Of a stretch of DNA of 64,000 nucleotides, positions 43,976 to 52,281 are shown in pieces; position 1 is the stretch's first letter; every line of letters begins with the position of its first letter. The notes beneath the pieces are model-generated. The model was not told where the DNA came from. It saw only the letters and a program-made list of their open reading frames with translations, and ran no database searches. A program made the translations under genes and the position numbers. The stretch is from Candidatus Omnitrophota bacterium. GTDB taxonomy: Bacteria > Omnitrophota > Gorgyraeia > Zapsychrales > Zapsychraceae. Location of the stretch: assembly GCA_020632495.1 (NCBI GenBank), contig JACKFL010000006.1, positions 930,001 through 994,000 on the forward strand. The letters are read 5' to 3'.

Positions 43976-45829
43976 TCACGGGCGGGTCCGGTTTACCCGA
44001 AAAAGGGTAAACAATTCGTTCTCATGCAGTTTGGTGAGGGTTTGATTGCTGCTTTTGGGCGCGGCGAAACGGGTAAAGATGATGTAATCCGCCCGGTATT
44101 TTCCCAGACCGTTGACGATCGCCGGTTGTAACGGCCCGTCGGGAATCACCTTGAAGTGTTTGAGATCGGCGACGCGTTGCTGCCACTCCTTAAGGGCAGG
44201 ATAATCAAATCCGACGATACCGCAGTCACGATAAGAGACAATGATGCTGCGTTCCGAACCTATGCGAAAGCCGCCCATTTCCATGTTATACGGGACCATC
44301 AGCAGGGCGTCCTTCGGGGTGTTGTCGCGCACGAAATATTGCATCTCTTCCCAGTTGCGTTGCAGCTGCCAGAATCCTCCGCCGGTGGTCGAGACCTTAA
44401 CGAAGTTGTAGTGCAGAATGCCGAAATAAATTGCCGCCGCTGTCAGCGGCACGCCCGCCCACGCCCCGCGCATCATCGGTGATCTGGTCACTGCCGGACA
44501 AATCAACGTCACCAGATAGGCGCCGGTCAACAGGCCGGCGGCGCTGGCAATGATACGGAATTTTGTCCCTTCCAGTCCGAACCCCCTGTCGAGGACCAAA
44601 AACAGCACAACCGCCACCGCCACCGGAATCAGTCCGAAGACCCAGCGACGGGCGCCTGTGCGCTGCGCCGGAGCGGTCCTCTCTGTCATGATTAGGGCTG
44701 CCGCCAGGCCAGCCAGGCCGGCGGCGCCGACCATATCCCGGTAACTCAGAAAAAACAACGCCAACGCCGCGAGGTATGCCCGGTCGGGACGGTCCGACGC
44801 GGCCTCCCGGCAGATCCACCAGGTGGTATAACCCATCAGCACGAAATTGATGTATTGCAGATTGCGGATCAGGTTGAGGTCGATGACCAGCCGGTTCGGG
44901 ATTAAATAAGTGAAGATAAACGAGACCATGATCAGCCCCGTCCCGCACAGGCACACGGCCTGGGACTGGCGGCTGCGGCGGAAGGGTTCGTTGAAGATGA
45001 CGTTGAAGAGGTACAGGACCAGTAAAAAGAGGTACGGTCCCAGATGGGGCAGGGCCGATTTCCAACCGGAGAAGACTTCCGTCAGCGGTGTGGTCTGAAA
45101 GAGAAAGTTCTGCGGACAGGCCAGCAGGAACAGGTCCATCCAGCCGTCGTATAAACCCGTCGCGGGCGGCTCCCCTCCGAACTTCTTGGGCAGGACCCAG
45201 CACAGAAACGGCAGCGCGCAGGCCGTAAAAGCGGCCCCGGCGGCGAAAATGCGCTTCCACTGCCAGCCCAGCAGGAGACACGTTCCCAGGTACAGCATCG
45301 GCAACAGCGCGTAGAGTGCGTTAAAATTCGCGGCGATACCGAACAAGGCCGCCGCCCAGAGCGTGCGGTCCCGGTACAGAAAATAAAGCCCGGCTACGAT
45401 GATCGCCAGCGCGAACTCCTGATGGGAAAATGTGCGGTACAGGAATTCCTCGGTGCGACCGATCCAAAACGACATCAGGACCGCCGCGACCGCGGTCAGC
45501 GTGCTGCCTGAGACAAAGCGCCACAGCTTCAGCGAAAACAGGAAAAAGACATACCGGCTGAGGACGTAAAGTACCAAATAAGCGGCGGGAATCTGTCCGA
45601 CGCTGAGGACCTTGGCTAGCAGCGGATACATATATGAAGAGAAATTTTGCCGCAGGCTTTCGACGTAGTAGTCGCCGGCATAAAGCTCCGGATCGATCAG
45701 GTGTTTGAGCAGCGGGATCTCCAGGGCCTGGTCGTCCCAGCCGTAGATATAGCGGTTGGTGGCCAGGAAAGCGCCGAGGATGATGAGACTGAGCAGATAG
45801 TGATTGGCGAAGAGTTTTCGCAATGACAT
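43976..45829 (-). CDS. Polytopic membrane protein, GT-C-like
   Basis: 617 residues from the ATG at 45829, 8 bases after the glycosyltransferase stop. About 12-13 membrane helices fill residues 1-470. An early loop with NRYIYGWDDQALEIPLLKHLIDPELYAGDYYV recalls the acidic first loop of GT-C enzymes. The C-terminal ~130 residues are soluble (FVRDNTPKDALLMVPYNMEMGGF, YRADYIIFTRFA). Topology fits a lipid-linked sugar transferase or a related transporter. Paired with a GT2 gene, which would make the lipid-sugar donor. Confidence 0.6.
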   Translation of the reverse strand: MSLRKLFANHYLLSLIILGAFLATNRYIYGWDDQALEIPLLKHLIDPELYAGDYYVESLRQNFSSYMYPLLAKVLSVGQIPAAYLVLYVLSRYVFFLFSLKLWRFVSGSTLTAVAAVLMSFWIGRTEEFLYRTFSHQEFALAIIVAGLYFLYRDRTLWAAALFGIAANFNALYALLPMLYLGTCLLLGWQWKRIFAAGAAFTACALPFLCWVLPKKFGGEPPATGLYDGWMDLFLLACPQNFLFQTTPLTEVFSGWKSALPHLGPYLFLLVLYLFNVIFNEPFRRSRQSQAVCLCGTGLIMVSFIFTYLIPNRLVIDLNLIRNLQYINFVLMGYTTWWICREAASDRPDRAYLAALALFFLSYRDMVGAAGLAGLAAALIMTERTAPAQRTGARRWVFGLIPVAVAVVLFLVLDRGFGLEGTKFRIIASAAGLLTGAYLVTLICPAVTRSPMMRGAWAGVPLTAAAIYFGILHYNFVKVSTTGGGFWQLQRNWEEMQYFVRDNTPKDALLMVPYNMEMGGFRIGSERSIIVSYRDCGIVGFDYPALKEWQQRVADLKHFKVIPDGPLQPAIVNGLGKYRADYIIFTRFAAPKSSNQTLTKLHENELFTLFRVNRTRP

Positions 45830-45837
45830 GGCGGGGA

Positions 45838-46542
45838 TTACTTCCAGACGAAGACTTCGCGGCAATTTTGCCACATGTAGGCCGCGCCCCACTTGATGAC
45901 CTGCAATTTGGCGACGCCTCCCTCCCGGGCCGGTTCGTCGCCGGGGATCTCGGCAATCTTCAAATTGCGCTTGGCGGCCCGGATCGACAACAGCGGTTCC
46001 CAGCTGACCACGGTGCGAAAGAGTTTCTCTTCGAAGTCGTAGCTGTTGTCTTTGTCCAGGTCAAGTTCCTGGATGAGGTCCTTACGGTAGATCCGGTAGA
46101 TCACCATGGCGTCGTGATAGCGGTGTCCGTGCAGCAGGCTGATGCTGGTGGAGAAAAGCCAGTTGCCGAAGGCCGTTACGGGGGTATCGTCGTAGCTCTT
46201 GGCCCCCTGCGCGTAACGCGACACGATGACCATGTCATACCCTTCTTTATATTTGGCAATGGCCTCGGGAATAAGTTCGGGGATGGAATTGCCGTCCGGA
46301 CTGAAGGTGAGGATAACGTCGCCCTTCATGTGCGGCAGGGCCTCCATGTACGCATGGCGCATCCCCATCTTTTTCTGGACAACCACGTCGTACCCCTGCT
46401 CTTTCGCGTATTCAACCGTGCCGTCGGTGGACTGCCCGTCGACGACCAGGATCTGATCGACCCATTCGTTTTTGACCCGCGGCATGATTTCCTGCATGCC
46501 CTGGTACTCGTTGAGGGTAGGAACGACTAATGTGACTTTCAT
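45838..46542 (-). CDS. GT2 family glycosyltransferase (dolichyl/undecaprenyl-phosphate sugar type)
   Basis: 234 residues. VTLVVPTLNEYQGMQEIMPRV opens the GT-A fold; ILVVDGQSTDGTVEYA, ILTFSPDGNSIPELIP (DxD-like SPDG) and the acceptor region YDFEEKLFRT follow. No membrane helices, so it works at the inner face. It resembles DPM1-type enzymes. No ribosome site: TATAAT ends 11 bases before the ATG, so the message is near-leaderless. Confidence 0.8.
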   Translation of the reverse strand: MKVTLVVPTLNEYQGMQEIMPRVKNEWVDQILVVDGQSTDGTVEYAKEQGYDVVVQKKMGMRHAYMEALPHMKGDVILTFSPDGNSIPELIPEAIAKYKEGYDMVIVSRYAQGAKSYDDTPVTAFGNWLFSTSISLLHGHRYHDAMVIYRIYRKDLIQELDLDKDNSYDFEEKLFRTVVSWEPLLSIRAAKRNLKIAEIPGDEPAREGGVAKLQVIKWGAAYMWQNCREVFVWK

Positions 46543-46553
46543 AATATGACACC

Positions 46554-46582
46554 ATTATACAGATTGGGGGTGAAAGTGAAAG
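46554..46582 (-). promoter_or_regulatory. Promoter of the GT2 gene, near-leaderless
   Basis: Minus strand TATAAT (46559-46554) with CTTTCA 17 bases upstream. The ATG is at 46542. Confidence 0.5.
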
Positions 46583-46585
46583 GCT

Positions 46586-46728
46586 TAATTTAGCGTTTAG
46601 CGGATAGCCGTTAGCGATTAGTGTACAGGTGGCGCGAAATAGGAAATAGTGGCTAGTGAGATGTGGTGCCCGGAGGAATCCGCTGGGCTTGACGACTTTC
46701 CTATTCCTTTTCATTCTATCCGCTAGGA
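46586..46728. repeat. Word-repeat inverted element C1 (TAGCGGTTAGCG family)
   Basis: The left arm (46586-46625) repeats TAGCGTTTAGCGGATAGC words; a second set around 46640 and the right arm (46700-46728, TCTATCCGCTAGG) are their complements. It starts directly at the U-tract of the tRNA terminator. The arms match less well than in C2. Confidence 0.55.
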
Positions 46729-46729
46729 C

Positions 46730-46760
46730 AAAAAAGGGCCTCCGGAATAACCGGAGGCCC
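46730..46760 (-). terminator. Rho-independent terminator of the tRNA operon
   Basis: Minus strand GGGCCTCCGG-TTATT-CCGGAGGCCC followed by six T. A perfect 10-base GC-rich stem, 12 bases after tRNA-Gly. Confidence 0.9.
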
Positions 46761-46772
46761 ATCGTGCAAGAG

Positions 46773-46843
46773 AGCGGGCGATGAGAATCGAACTCACGTA
46801 TCAAGCTTGGAAGGCTTGTGTTCTGCCACTGAACTACGCCCGC
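46773..46843 (-). tRNA. tRNA-Gly (TCC)
   Basis: 71 bases. Acceptor GCGGGCG/CGCCCGC, anticodon stem CAAGC/GCTTG with loop CTTCCAA, anticodon TCC. CCA not encoded. Last tRNA of the Thr-Tyr-Gly operon. Confidence 0.95.
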
Positions 46844-46860
46844 AAAGGCAGCTTATAGGG

Positions 46861-46967
46861 GTTAGCGTTTTGCGGCTAGAAAGTGAATAGTTCATAGGGA
46901 TTAGTTAAAAACTATCCGCTAACCGCTATGCCCTCCTAACCGCTGGACGCTAACCGCTAAACACTAA
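46861..46967. repeat. Word-repeat inverted element C2 (TAGCGGTTAGCG family)
   Basis: The right arm contains CCGCTAACCGCTATG and GCTAACCGCTAAACAC; the left arm contains GTTAGCGTTTTGCGGCTAG. Almost no centre. It begins 4 bases after the 3' end of tRNA-Tyr and fills the spacer to tRNA-Gly. Confidence 0.7.
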
Positions 46968-46971
46968 TTTA

Positions 46972-47053
46972 TGGGCAGTGGAGGATTCGAACCCCCGAAG
47001 GGAAACCCAACAGATTTACAGTCTGTCCTCGTTGACCGCTTGAGTAACTGCCC
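46972..47053 (-). tRNA. tRNA-Tyr (GTA)
   Basis: 82 bases with the long variable arm of class II. Acceptor GGGCAGT/ACTGCCC, anticodon stem ACAGA/TCTGT with loop CTGTAAA, anticodon GTA. CCA not encoded. Confidence 0.95.
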
Positions 47054-47090
47054 AGTGATACCGTGCATATTGTGTGGAAATGGCGCCAAA

Positions 47091-47300
47091 GGTGTATGCG
47101 TCTATACGTGTATGTGTGTATGCGTTTTCAGGTAGCGTAAAACTTGTAGATCGGAGTCAATCATTTGAGATAGGGCAACCTGCAATCCAGTTCCAATATG
47201 CAATGATCTGATCGGTGTATGAATGTACGGGTTTGTGCGAAGATACATACCCTTGCCTACGCGCGGCAGGAGGACGCATATACCCATACACTCATACACA
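47091..47300. repeat. Word-repeat inverted element D1 (GTGTATGCGT family)
   Basis: The left arm (47091-47130) repeats GTGTATGCGTCTATACGTG words. The right arm (47271-47300) is ACGCATATACCCATACACTC. A smaller inverted pair sits at 47210-47260. It lies in the spacer between tRNA-Thr and tRNA-Tyr, starting 40 bases after tRNA-Thr. Confidence 0.6.
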
Positions 47301-47340
47301 GAAATGATGGCAAGCCAATAAAACAATCTTGCCGCAAGAA

Positions 47341-47413
47341 AGCTGGCGAGAGGCCTCGAACCCCCGACCTGCTGATTACAAGTCAGCTGCTCTACCAACT
47401 GAGCTACGCCAGC
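47341..47413 (-). tRNA. tRNA-Thr (TGT)
   Basis: 73 bases. Acceptor GCTGGCG/CGCCAGC, anticodon stem GCTGA/TCAGC with loop CTTGTAA, anticodon TGT. First tRNA of the operon; the order Thr(TGT)-Tyr-Gly(TCC) is that of the thrU-tyrU-glyT cluster upstream of tuf in E. coli. Confidence 0.95.
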
Positions 47414-47451
47414 AAATTACCACAATATCTGTTCTAGAAAGATTTGCCAGT

Positions 47452-47600
47452 CCCGACAACCACAAGCGATCAGAAATCGTCGGGGCGCCAGCATTGCTTT
47501 CAGGTGATAATCAAATATCAATACCAGAAAGTTCTCGTTGTGCCCGGCGAAGCCCAACGCGAAAGCCATTGGGCGAAGACGGGCCAGCCGTGCTTTCTGG
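47452..47600 (-). other. Nested hairpins in the tRNA operon leader, possible structured RNA
   Basis: Within the 345 base gap 47414-47758 there are nested complementary pairs: CCCGAC/GTCGGG (47452-47457 with 47479-47484), CCAGAAAG/CTTTCTGG (47524-47531 with 47593-47600), CCCG/CGGG (47543-47546 with 47580-47583) and GCCCAA/TTGGGC (47552-47557 with 47569-47574). The last three stack into one long hairpin. It lies in the predicted leader of the tRNA operon. The strand is assumed from the promoter. No protein gene is convincing here. Confidence 0.4.
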
Positions 47601-47696
47601 ATAAAGTCAAAAATCAAAGAAAACCCGCCCGGACGCACTGTCCGCGGCGGTGAGTTAACACGAGAATAATACATATTTCGTGTGAAACGAGCATTA

Positions 47697-47725
47697 TTTA
47701 TAGCAGAATATCCCGGCAGTGTAAA
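47697..47725 (-). promoter_or_regulatory. Promoter of the tRNA Thr-Tyr-Gly operon
   Basis: Minus strand TTTACA (47725-47720), 17 bases, TATAAA (47702-47697) with an extended TGC before it. About 280 bases upstream of tRNA-Thr. Confidence 0.65.
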
Positions 47726-47758
47726 GACAGTTTTTGGCGAATTGGGCCGCCGCGGTGG

Positions 47759-48931
47759 TTACTGGTCTTTATCCTCTTCCGTTTGGTAGATCAGATTGCC
47801 TTTTTTGTCGTAGACTTCACTGAAACTGAGCTCTCCCATGTCGTAAATGCTCTTTTTGTAGAGTTTTCCGTTGGGAAAGTATTCTTCGACTTCCATGGTT
47901 TTGTCATCTTCGCTGCGGGTGATGATCTGCTTCAGGGTCCCGTCATCGTACCAGGCGCGGGTCGTGCCGACCATCTTGTTGTTTTCCCAATAAGCCTCGG
48001 TGAGGATTTGCCCGGCCTGGTTGAAGGTCTTGGTCACCCCGTGCAATTCACCTCCGCGGTAGGTCCCGGTCCCTTTCACGGAACCGTCCCGGTGGTAGGT
48101 GATGACCTCCCCCAGCCGTTTGCCGCCGGCATAATTTTCCTTTGTCATCAACTGGCCGTTGGGATAGAAATCCTTGGCCTGTCCTTCCAGGATGCCGTTT
48201 TCGTAATTTTTGGCGGATTTCCACTCTCCGTTTTTGTAGTACTCCCGGCTTTGGCCGTGGAGTTTGCCGTCTTTGTAGTGCTTGAGGCTGGAAAGTTGTC
48301 CGTCCCGGTAGTATTCGCGGTGGGGCCCGTCCGGTAATCCGTTCTTGTAGGCCTTGATGTTCATCTGCGTGCCGTCCGAGAAGAAGCTCTTGACGATCCC
48401 CTCCGGCTTGCCTTCGATATATGTTTCCTCACGCAGCAAGGACTTGTTGTCGTAATAGTGTTTGAAATCTCCTGTCCGTTTGTCCGCGGAAAACTGTCCG
48501 GTCGACTGGATCTCCCCGTTAGGATGATAAGAAAGGTACGGGCCTTCCATCAGCCCCTCCTTGACGTGGAGGACTTCCTTCGGCCTGCCGTCTTCGTAGT
48601 ATTCACGGATTTCCCCGTCCAGTTTGTCGTTCTTGTTATTCCCTTCGAGATGAAGCTGTCCGTTTTCATAGTACTTCTTGAACGGCCCCTGCTTCAGTCC
48701 GTCTACATACTGGTAGATGCGTTGCAACCGGCCGTCTTCAAAATAGACGGTGGACAGGCCGTGCAGCTTGCCGTTGCGGTAGTTTTCCTCAAGCTTGATA
48801 TTGCCGTTGGGAAAGTGTTCGAGATAGGTCCCGTTCTGAGGCGGTCCGGACTCACAGCCGCATAACAGCGTGCCGATGAGCAGGAGGACGCTCAGGCGGG
48901 TCAGTTTGCCTATAGTTGGTCGGGGTGTCAT
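47759..48931 (-). CDS. YwqK/MORN-repeat lipoprotein
   Basis: 390 residues from the ATG at 48931, which overlaps the previous stop as TGATG. The signal LLLIGTLLCGC ends in a lipobox Cys near residue 26. The rest is a nearly uninterrupted array of ~24-residue repeats (YYENGQLHLEGNNKNDKLDG, YHPNGEIQSTGQFSADKRTG and about twelve more), forming a long beta scaffold anchored to a membrane. The family is often annotated toxin-antitoxin YwqK antitoxin, a name with no support here. One of three such proteins in the window. Confidence 0.8.
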   Translation of the reverse strand: MTPRPTIGKLTRLSVLLLIGTLLCGCESGPPQNGTYLEHFPNGNIKLEENYRNGKLHGLSTVYFEDGRLQRIYQYVDGLKQGPFKKYYENGQLHLEGNNKNDKLDGEIREYYEDGRPKEVLHVKEGLMEGPYLSYHPNGEIQSTGQFSADKRTGDFKHYYDNKSLLREETYIEGKPEGIVKSFFSDGTQMNIKAYKNGLPDGPHREYYRDGQLSSLKHYKDGKLHGQSREYYKNGEWKSAKNYENGILEGQAKDFYPNGQLMTKENYAGGKRLGEVITYHRDGSVKGTGTYRGGELHGVTKTFNQAGQILTEAYWENNKMVGTTRAWYDDGTLKQIITRSEDDKTMEVEEYFPNGKLYKKSIYDMGELSFSEVYDKKGNLIYQTEEDKDQ

Positions 48932-49383
48932 CAGCTCTGGAATTCCCATTTCAGTTTTCCATCATCCTTGTCGATCGTCACCCGGACACGCGGTTTGACG
49001 CGGGCTTCGCGGAAGGTCTTGGTCACAGGATAAAATTCCACCGTCCACTTGTCCGGATCAAGGTCGTGCAGCCGCGGGCGGGTGAAATAATAGTCGTTTT
49101 CATAGCCCCGGAAGATCACCTCGGATTGCGCGATGACCTTGGCCTCATCCTCATCCACCCCGTCCCCTTTGGACACGGCAAACTGATAGGCATGCATGAC
49201 TTTGAATTTGGCTGATTTGACATCGACCTTCGGATACCCGGCCGGCGCGGTATCCTGACTCTCCAGCGTCGGCGTGGAGGAATCAAGCAAAGGGCTGCCG
49301 TTCGGGGCCAGTGACGATGAAAATGTACAGCCGGAGGTTAAACACAAGGTGCAGAAAACCAGGGAGCAGATTCGTGTGTGCAT
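48931..49383 (-). CDS. Small lipoprotein with PepSY/cystatin-like domain
   Basis: 150 residues from the ATG at 49383, chosen because AAAGGAAAC precedes it; the longer reading to 49425 adds a poor signal. Lipobox LCLTSGC with Cys19 or so. The mature domain has EDEAKVIAQSEVIFRGYENDY and DKWTVEFYPV then RVTIDKDDGKLKWEF, the usual end of a PepSY-type repeat. It is a paralogue of the lipoprotein at 59586-59984. First gene of an operon with the MORN lipoprotein. Confidence 0.65.
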   Translation of the reverse strand: MHTRICSLVFCTLCLTSGCTFSSSLAPNGSPLLDSSTPTLESQDTAPAGYPKVDVKSAKFKVMHAYQFAVSKGDGVDEDEAKVIAQSEVIFRGYENDYYFTRPRLHDLDPDKWTVEFYPVTKTFREARVKPRVRVTIDKDDGKLKWEFQS

Positions 49384-49491
49384 GGTAAACGTTTCCTTTC
49401 GTCGCAAAAAAATGCAAGAGCGCAATCGAGTCAGTTCAGGCTAACAATACAGGCGACAGCCCTTTAGAGGTCACAGGCTGTAAAGGTCTCT

Positions 49492-49520
49492 AGTGTAAAA
49501 TATTAAATAATTACTGTCAA
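49492..49520 (-). promoter_or_regulatory. Promoter of the lipoprotein-MORN operon
   Basis: Minus strand TTGACA (49520-49515), 17 bases, TACACT (49497-49492). It is back to back with the recN promoter region. Confidence 0.6.
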
Positions 49521-49535
49521 TAAGACAAACCGGAG

Positions 49536-49547
49536 CACACTAGGACA
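49536..49547 (+). promoter_or_regulatory. Operator-like motif CACACTAGGACA (copy 2)
   Basis: Identical to 41696-41707. It sits between the divergent lipoprotein promoter and the recN -10 box at 49592. Confidence 0.5.
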
Positions 49548-49591
49548 ACCTTTTTGCCGTAAAATCCGCTATTTTTCCGCCGGATTTCCGC

Positions 49592-49597
49592 TATAAT
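49592..49597 (+). promoter_or_regulatory. -10 box of recN
   Basis: TATAAT within GGATTTCCGCTATAAT, similar to the sequence before the nuclease-fusion gene. The ATG is 47 bases downstream with no clear ribosome site. Confidence 0.5.
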
Positions 49598-49644
49598 ACC
49601 AGCAAATACCCCGTAAACCGTGGTATTCCCCTCCAACCCAGTTC

Positions 49645-51321
49645 ATGAGCACCATGCTGACCCGGCTGTTTATCAGAAATTTTGGACTGATCGATGAAGT
49701 GGCCCTTGAATTCGGCCCCGGGCTGAATGTCCTGACCGGTGAAACCGGCGCCGGCAAATCGATCCTGATCGAGGCCCTGCGTGTGGCCCTCGGCGGGCGG
49801 CTGACGGCCACCCACATCCGGGACGCCCAAAAGCCCTGTGTTATCGAGGCGGTTTTTGACCTGACCGGCGCCCAGGGGATTAATTTCGAGGAAATCGGCG
49901 AATATTTTGAGGACGGCACCGCGGACCTGATCATCCAGCGCTCGGCCGCCGCGGACGGCAAGGCCAAGGTGAAAATCAACGGTCTGACCGCCACCGCCAC
50001 CCAGCTTAAACAACTTGGCCGCTTTCTGGCCGACTTTCACGGGGCCCACGATCACCAGCTGCTCCTTTCCGAGGACCAGCACATCCGGATACTGGACCGG
50101 CTCATCGATTTCGGCAAGACACGGGCCGAATACCGGGACCTGTACGCCGCGTTTGAGGAGGTCTCCCGGCAGTGGCGGGAGCTCAAGAATCTGGCCCAGA
50201 CCCGTGAGCGCGAACTGGATATGCTGCAGCACCAGGTCGCCGAACTCGAACAGGTCCCGCTGGAGGCGGACGAATATGAACGCATCAAAAGCGATCTCGC
50301 CAAGATCGACAATCTCGAGCGGCTCAGCGAGTGTCTGGCACAGCTGCTGGACCTGTTCGAGAATGACGAATACGGCATCAGCGGCCGCATCCAGCAGCTC
50401 TTTTCCCCCCTGCGGCAGTTGACCGAGACCGACGAAACCACCGCCGAAATGATGGACCGGCTCGAAGAGTTTCAGTCCCGCGGCGAAGATCTGGCCTCCA
50501 CTTTAAATGATTACGCACAGAGCATGGATTTCGACGCGGGCACGGCCGAAGAGGTTCGGCGCAACGCCGATATCTACGATGAGATCCTGCGCAAATACGG
50601 GCCCGGCATTACCGACGCGCGAGCGTTTTATGAGCGGGCTGCCGAGCGCCTGCGCTTGCTGTCCGATCTCGAGCATAATGACGCCGAACTGCGCGCCCGG
50701 CGCGCTGAGCTTGAGTCCAAACTCAAGGTGGCTGCAAAGGCGGTGACTAAAAAACGGCAGGCCGCGGCCAAGGACCTGAAGGCGACCATCGAAAAGGAAT
50801 TGAAGGAACTCGGCATCGCCGACGTGGTCTTCGAATGCCGTTTAAGCTCCGGTGAATTGAAGGCGGACGGGGCCGATGAGGTCGCTTTTTATATCTCACC
50901 GAATGCCGGATTCGAACCCAAACCGTTGGCCGACATCGTCTCCTCCGGCGAGGCGGCGCGCGTGATGTTGGCGCTGAAAAAAGCGTTGATTAAGGTCGAT
51001 CCCATCCCGGTGCTGATCTTTGATGAGATCGATGCCCAGATCGGCGGCCGGCTGGGGACGGTCACCGGACAGAAGTTGCGTGACATCTCAGGCCAGCGCC
51101 AAGTCATCCTGATCACCCATCTCCCCCAGATCGCCAGCTTTGCCGATCAACACTACAAGGTCGTTAAGACCACCAAAAACAAGACCGCCATTACCGAAGT
51201 CCTCCCCCTCGACAAAACCGCCCGCATCGAAGAACTTGCTCACATGATGAGCGGCAGCGAAAAAACGCAAATCTCCCTCGATCATGCCAAGAAATTGTTG
51301 GTCAGTGCCGGCCGGAAATAG
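49645..51321 (+). CDS. recN: DNA repair protein RecN
   Basis: 558 residues, normal length. SMC-like ATPase: MLTRLFIRNFGLIDEVALEF then Walker A GETGAGKS near residue 34, long coiled coils (about 150-380), signature SSGEAARVMLALKKAL and Walker B VLIFDEIDAQIGG. It helps hold and repair double-strand breaks and is a classical DNA-damage-induced gene. The start could also be the ATG at 49654. The upstream motif is shared with the nuclease-fusion gene. Confidence 0.95.
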   Translation: MSTMLTRLFIRNFGLIDEVALEFGPGLNVLTGETGAGKSILIEALRVALGGRLTATHIRDAQKPCVIEAVFDLTGAQGINFEEIGEYFEDGTADLIIQRSAAADGKAKVKINGLTATATQLKQLGRFLADFHGAHDHQLLLSEDQHIRILDRLIDFGKTRAEYRDLYAAFEEVSRQWRELKNLAQTRERELDMLQHQVAELEQVPLEADEYERIKSDLAKIDNLERLSECLAQLLDLFENDEYGISGRIQQLFSPLRQLTETDETTAEMMDRLEEFQSRGEDLASTLNDYAQSMDFDAGTAEEVRRNADIYDEILRKYGPGITDARAFYERAAERLRLLSDLEHNDAELRARRAELESKLKVAAKAVTKKRQAAAKDLKATIEKELKELGIADVVFECRLSSGELKADGADEVAFYISPNAGFEPKPLADIVSSGEAARVMLALKKALIKVDPIPVLIFDEIDAQIGGRLGTVTGQKLRDISGQRQVILITHLPQIASFADQHYKVVKTTKNKTAITEVLPLDKTARIEELAHMMSGSEKTQISLDHAKKLLVSAGRK

Positions 51322-51346
51322 GTCCCGGGTGCCAGCGCTTTCACTT

Positions 51347-52039
51347 TTACTTTATATCCGGGAGCGACGGGTTCAGTTCGGAAATCAAAAACCACAGGCA
51401 TGGGATGCCGATAATCAGCAGGGTCTCGATGAGTTCCTCCGCCAGTTCATGGCTGCCAAACAGATGTACGTCCTGCGCGGTTTCAATCAGCATCAGGACC
51501 AGGATGGCAAGGACAAAGGAACGGAATTCATTTTTAAACCAGCCGGGTTTGACCCGGAAGATGGCCAACGTCTCCGGCCGGAACAGACTTTGAATTGTCG
51601 GAATCCAGCGGCGTGTTTCCCGTCGGTATTTCGGATAGCTGACCGGAAAATGTTCAACCAGCCACTGCTCCTCCCGGCGGATTTGCGGTAAATAAATGAC
51701 GCAAAATCCGGCCAGGAACAGAAAGAATATCCACCATTGAAACAGAGTAACGATAATCCCCGTTCCGATGAGGAATGTCCCGATATACATCGGGTTGCGG
51801 ACCAGCCGGTATATTCCGGAGGTGACCAGGTGGTGCCCGTTTTGCGACGCCTCCTTCTTGTGGTTCCGGGCGACAATCCTGACAAAAAATCCACAGCACA
51901 ACAATGCCAGACCCAGCAGGTCGGTGAGTTCCTCAGGGACCTCGCTTCTCCAGGCGGGAAAGAACAGCCGCCAGTTCAGTATCACGACGATGAGGGAAAT
52001 GACCATCGCCATCCCTTGGTATTTAATGCGGGTTTTCAT
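51347..52039 (-). CDS. Isoprenylcysteine methyltransferase-like membrane protein
   Basis: 230 residues. Membrane helices at about 10-28, 40-58, 95-125 and 175-215. The ICMT/PEMT core is SQNGHHLVTSGIYRLVRNPMYIG then QIRREEQWLVEHFPVSYPKYRRETRRWIP, with the GxYxxxRNPxY and EExxL motifs that bind S-adenosylmethionine. Bacterial members methylate unknown lipids or thiols. It converges with recN. Confidence 0.75.
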   Translation of the reverse strand: MKTRIKYQGMAMVISLIVVILNWRLFFPAWRSEVPEELTDLLGLALLCCGFFVRIVARNHKKEASQNGHHLVTSGIYRLVRNPMYIGTFLIGTGIIVTLFQWWIFFLFLAGFCVIYLPQIRREEQWLVEHFPVSYPKYRRETRRWIPTIQSLFRPETLAIFRVKPGWFKNEFRSFVLAILVLMLIETAQDVHLFGSHELAEELIETLLIIGIPCLWFLISELNPSLPDIK

Positions 52040-52180
52040 CGGGGTATCTCCTGTTGATGGATAAATGGGGGGTGCCGGGTGTACAGCAAACCCATAACTT
52101 TAGTGTAGCAGTGCGCTCAAAAAAGTATATAGGCAATATTTACCTTAATGAGGGGGGCAGGCCAAGTCCCGGCCTCCTCC

Positions 52181-52209
52181 TTGATTTTTCCCCTCCCCTG
52201 TGCTAATTT
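52181..52209 (+). promoter_or_regulatory. Promoter of pfk
   Basis: TTGATT (52181-52186), 17 bases, TAATTT (52204-52209) with TGTGC directly before it. The ATG is 72 bases further and has GAAGGAG before it. Confidence 0.55.
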
Positions 52210-52281
52210 ACCATCTTCTTCGAATTCGGACCGGAGCACCCGGTTTGGTATAGATTTCAACCATTATTGAAGGAGCGTATC

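Noticed and set aside
47417..47674. 85-codon minus-strand frame in the tRNA leader
   Set aside because: No ribosome site, odd composition, and it crosses the nested hairpins; more likely RNA structure or repeat.
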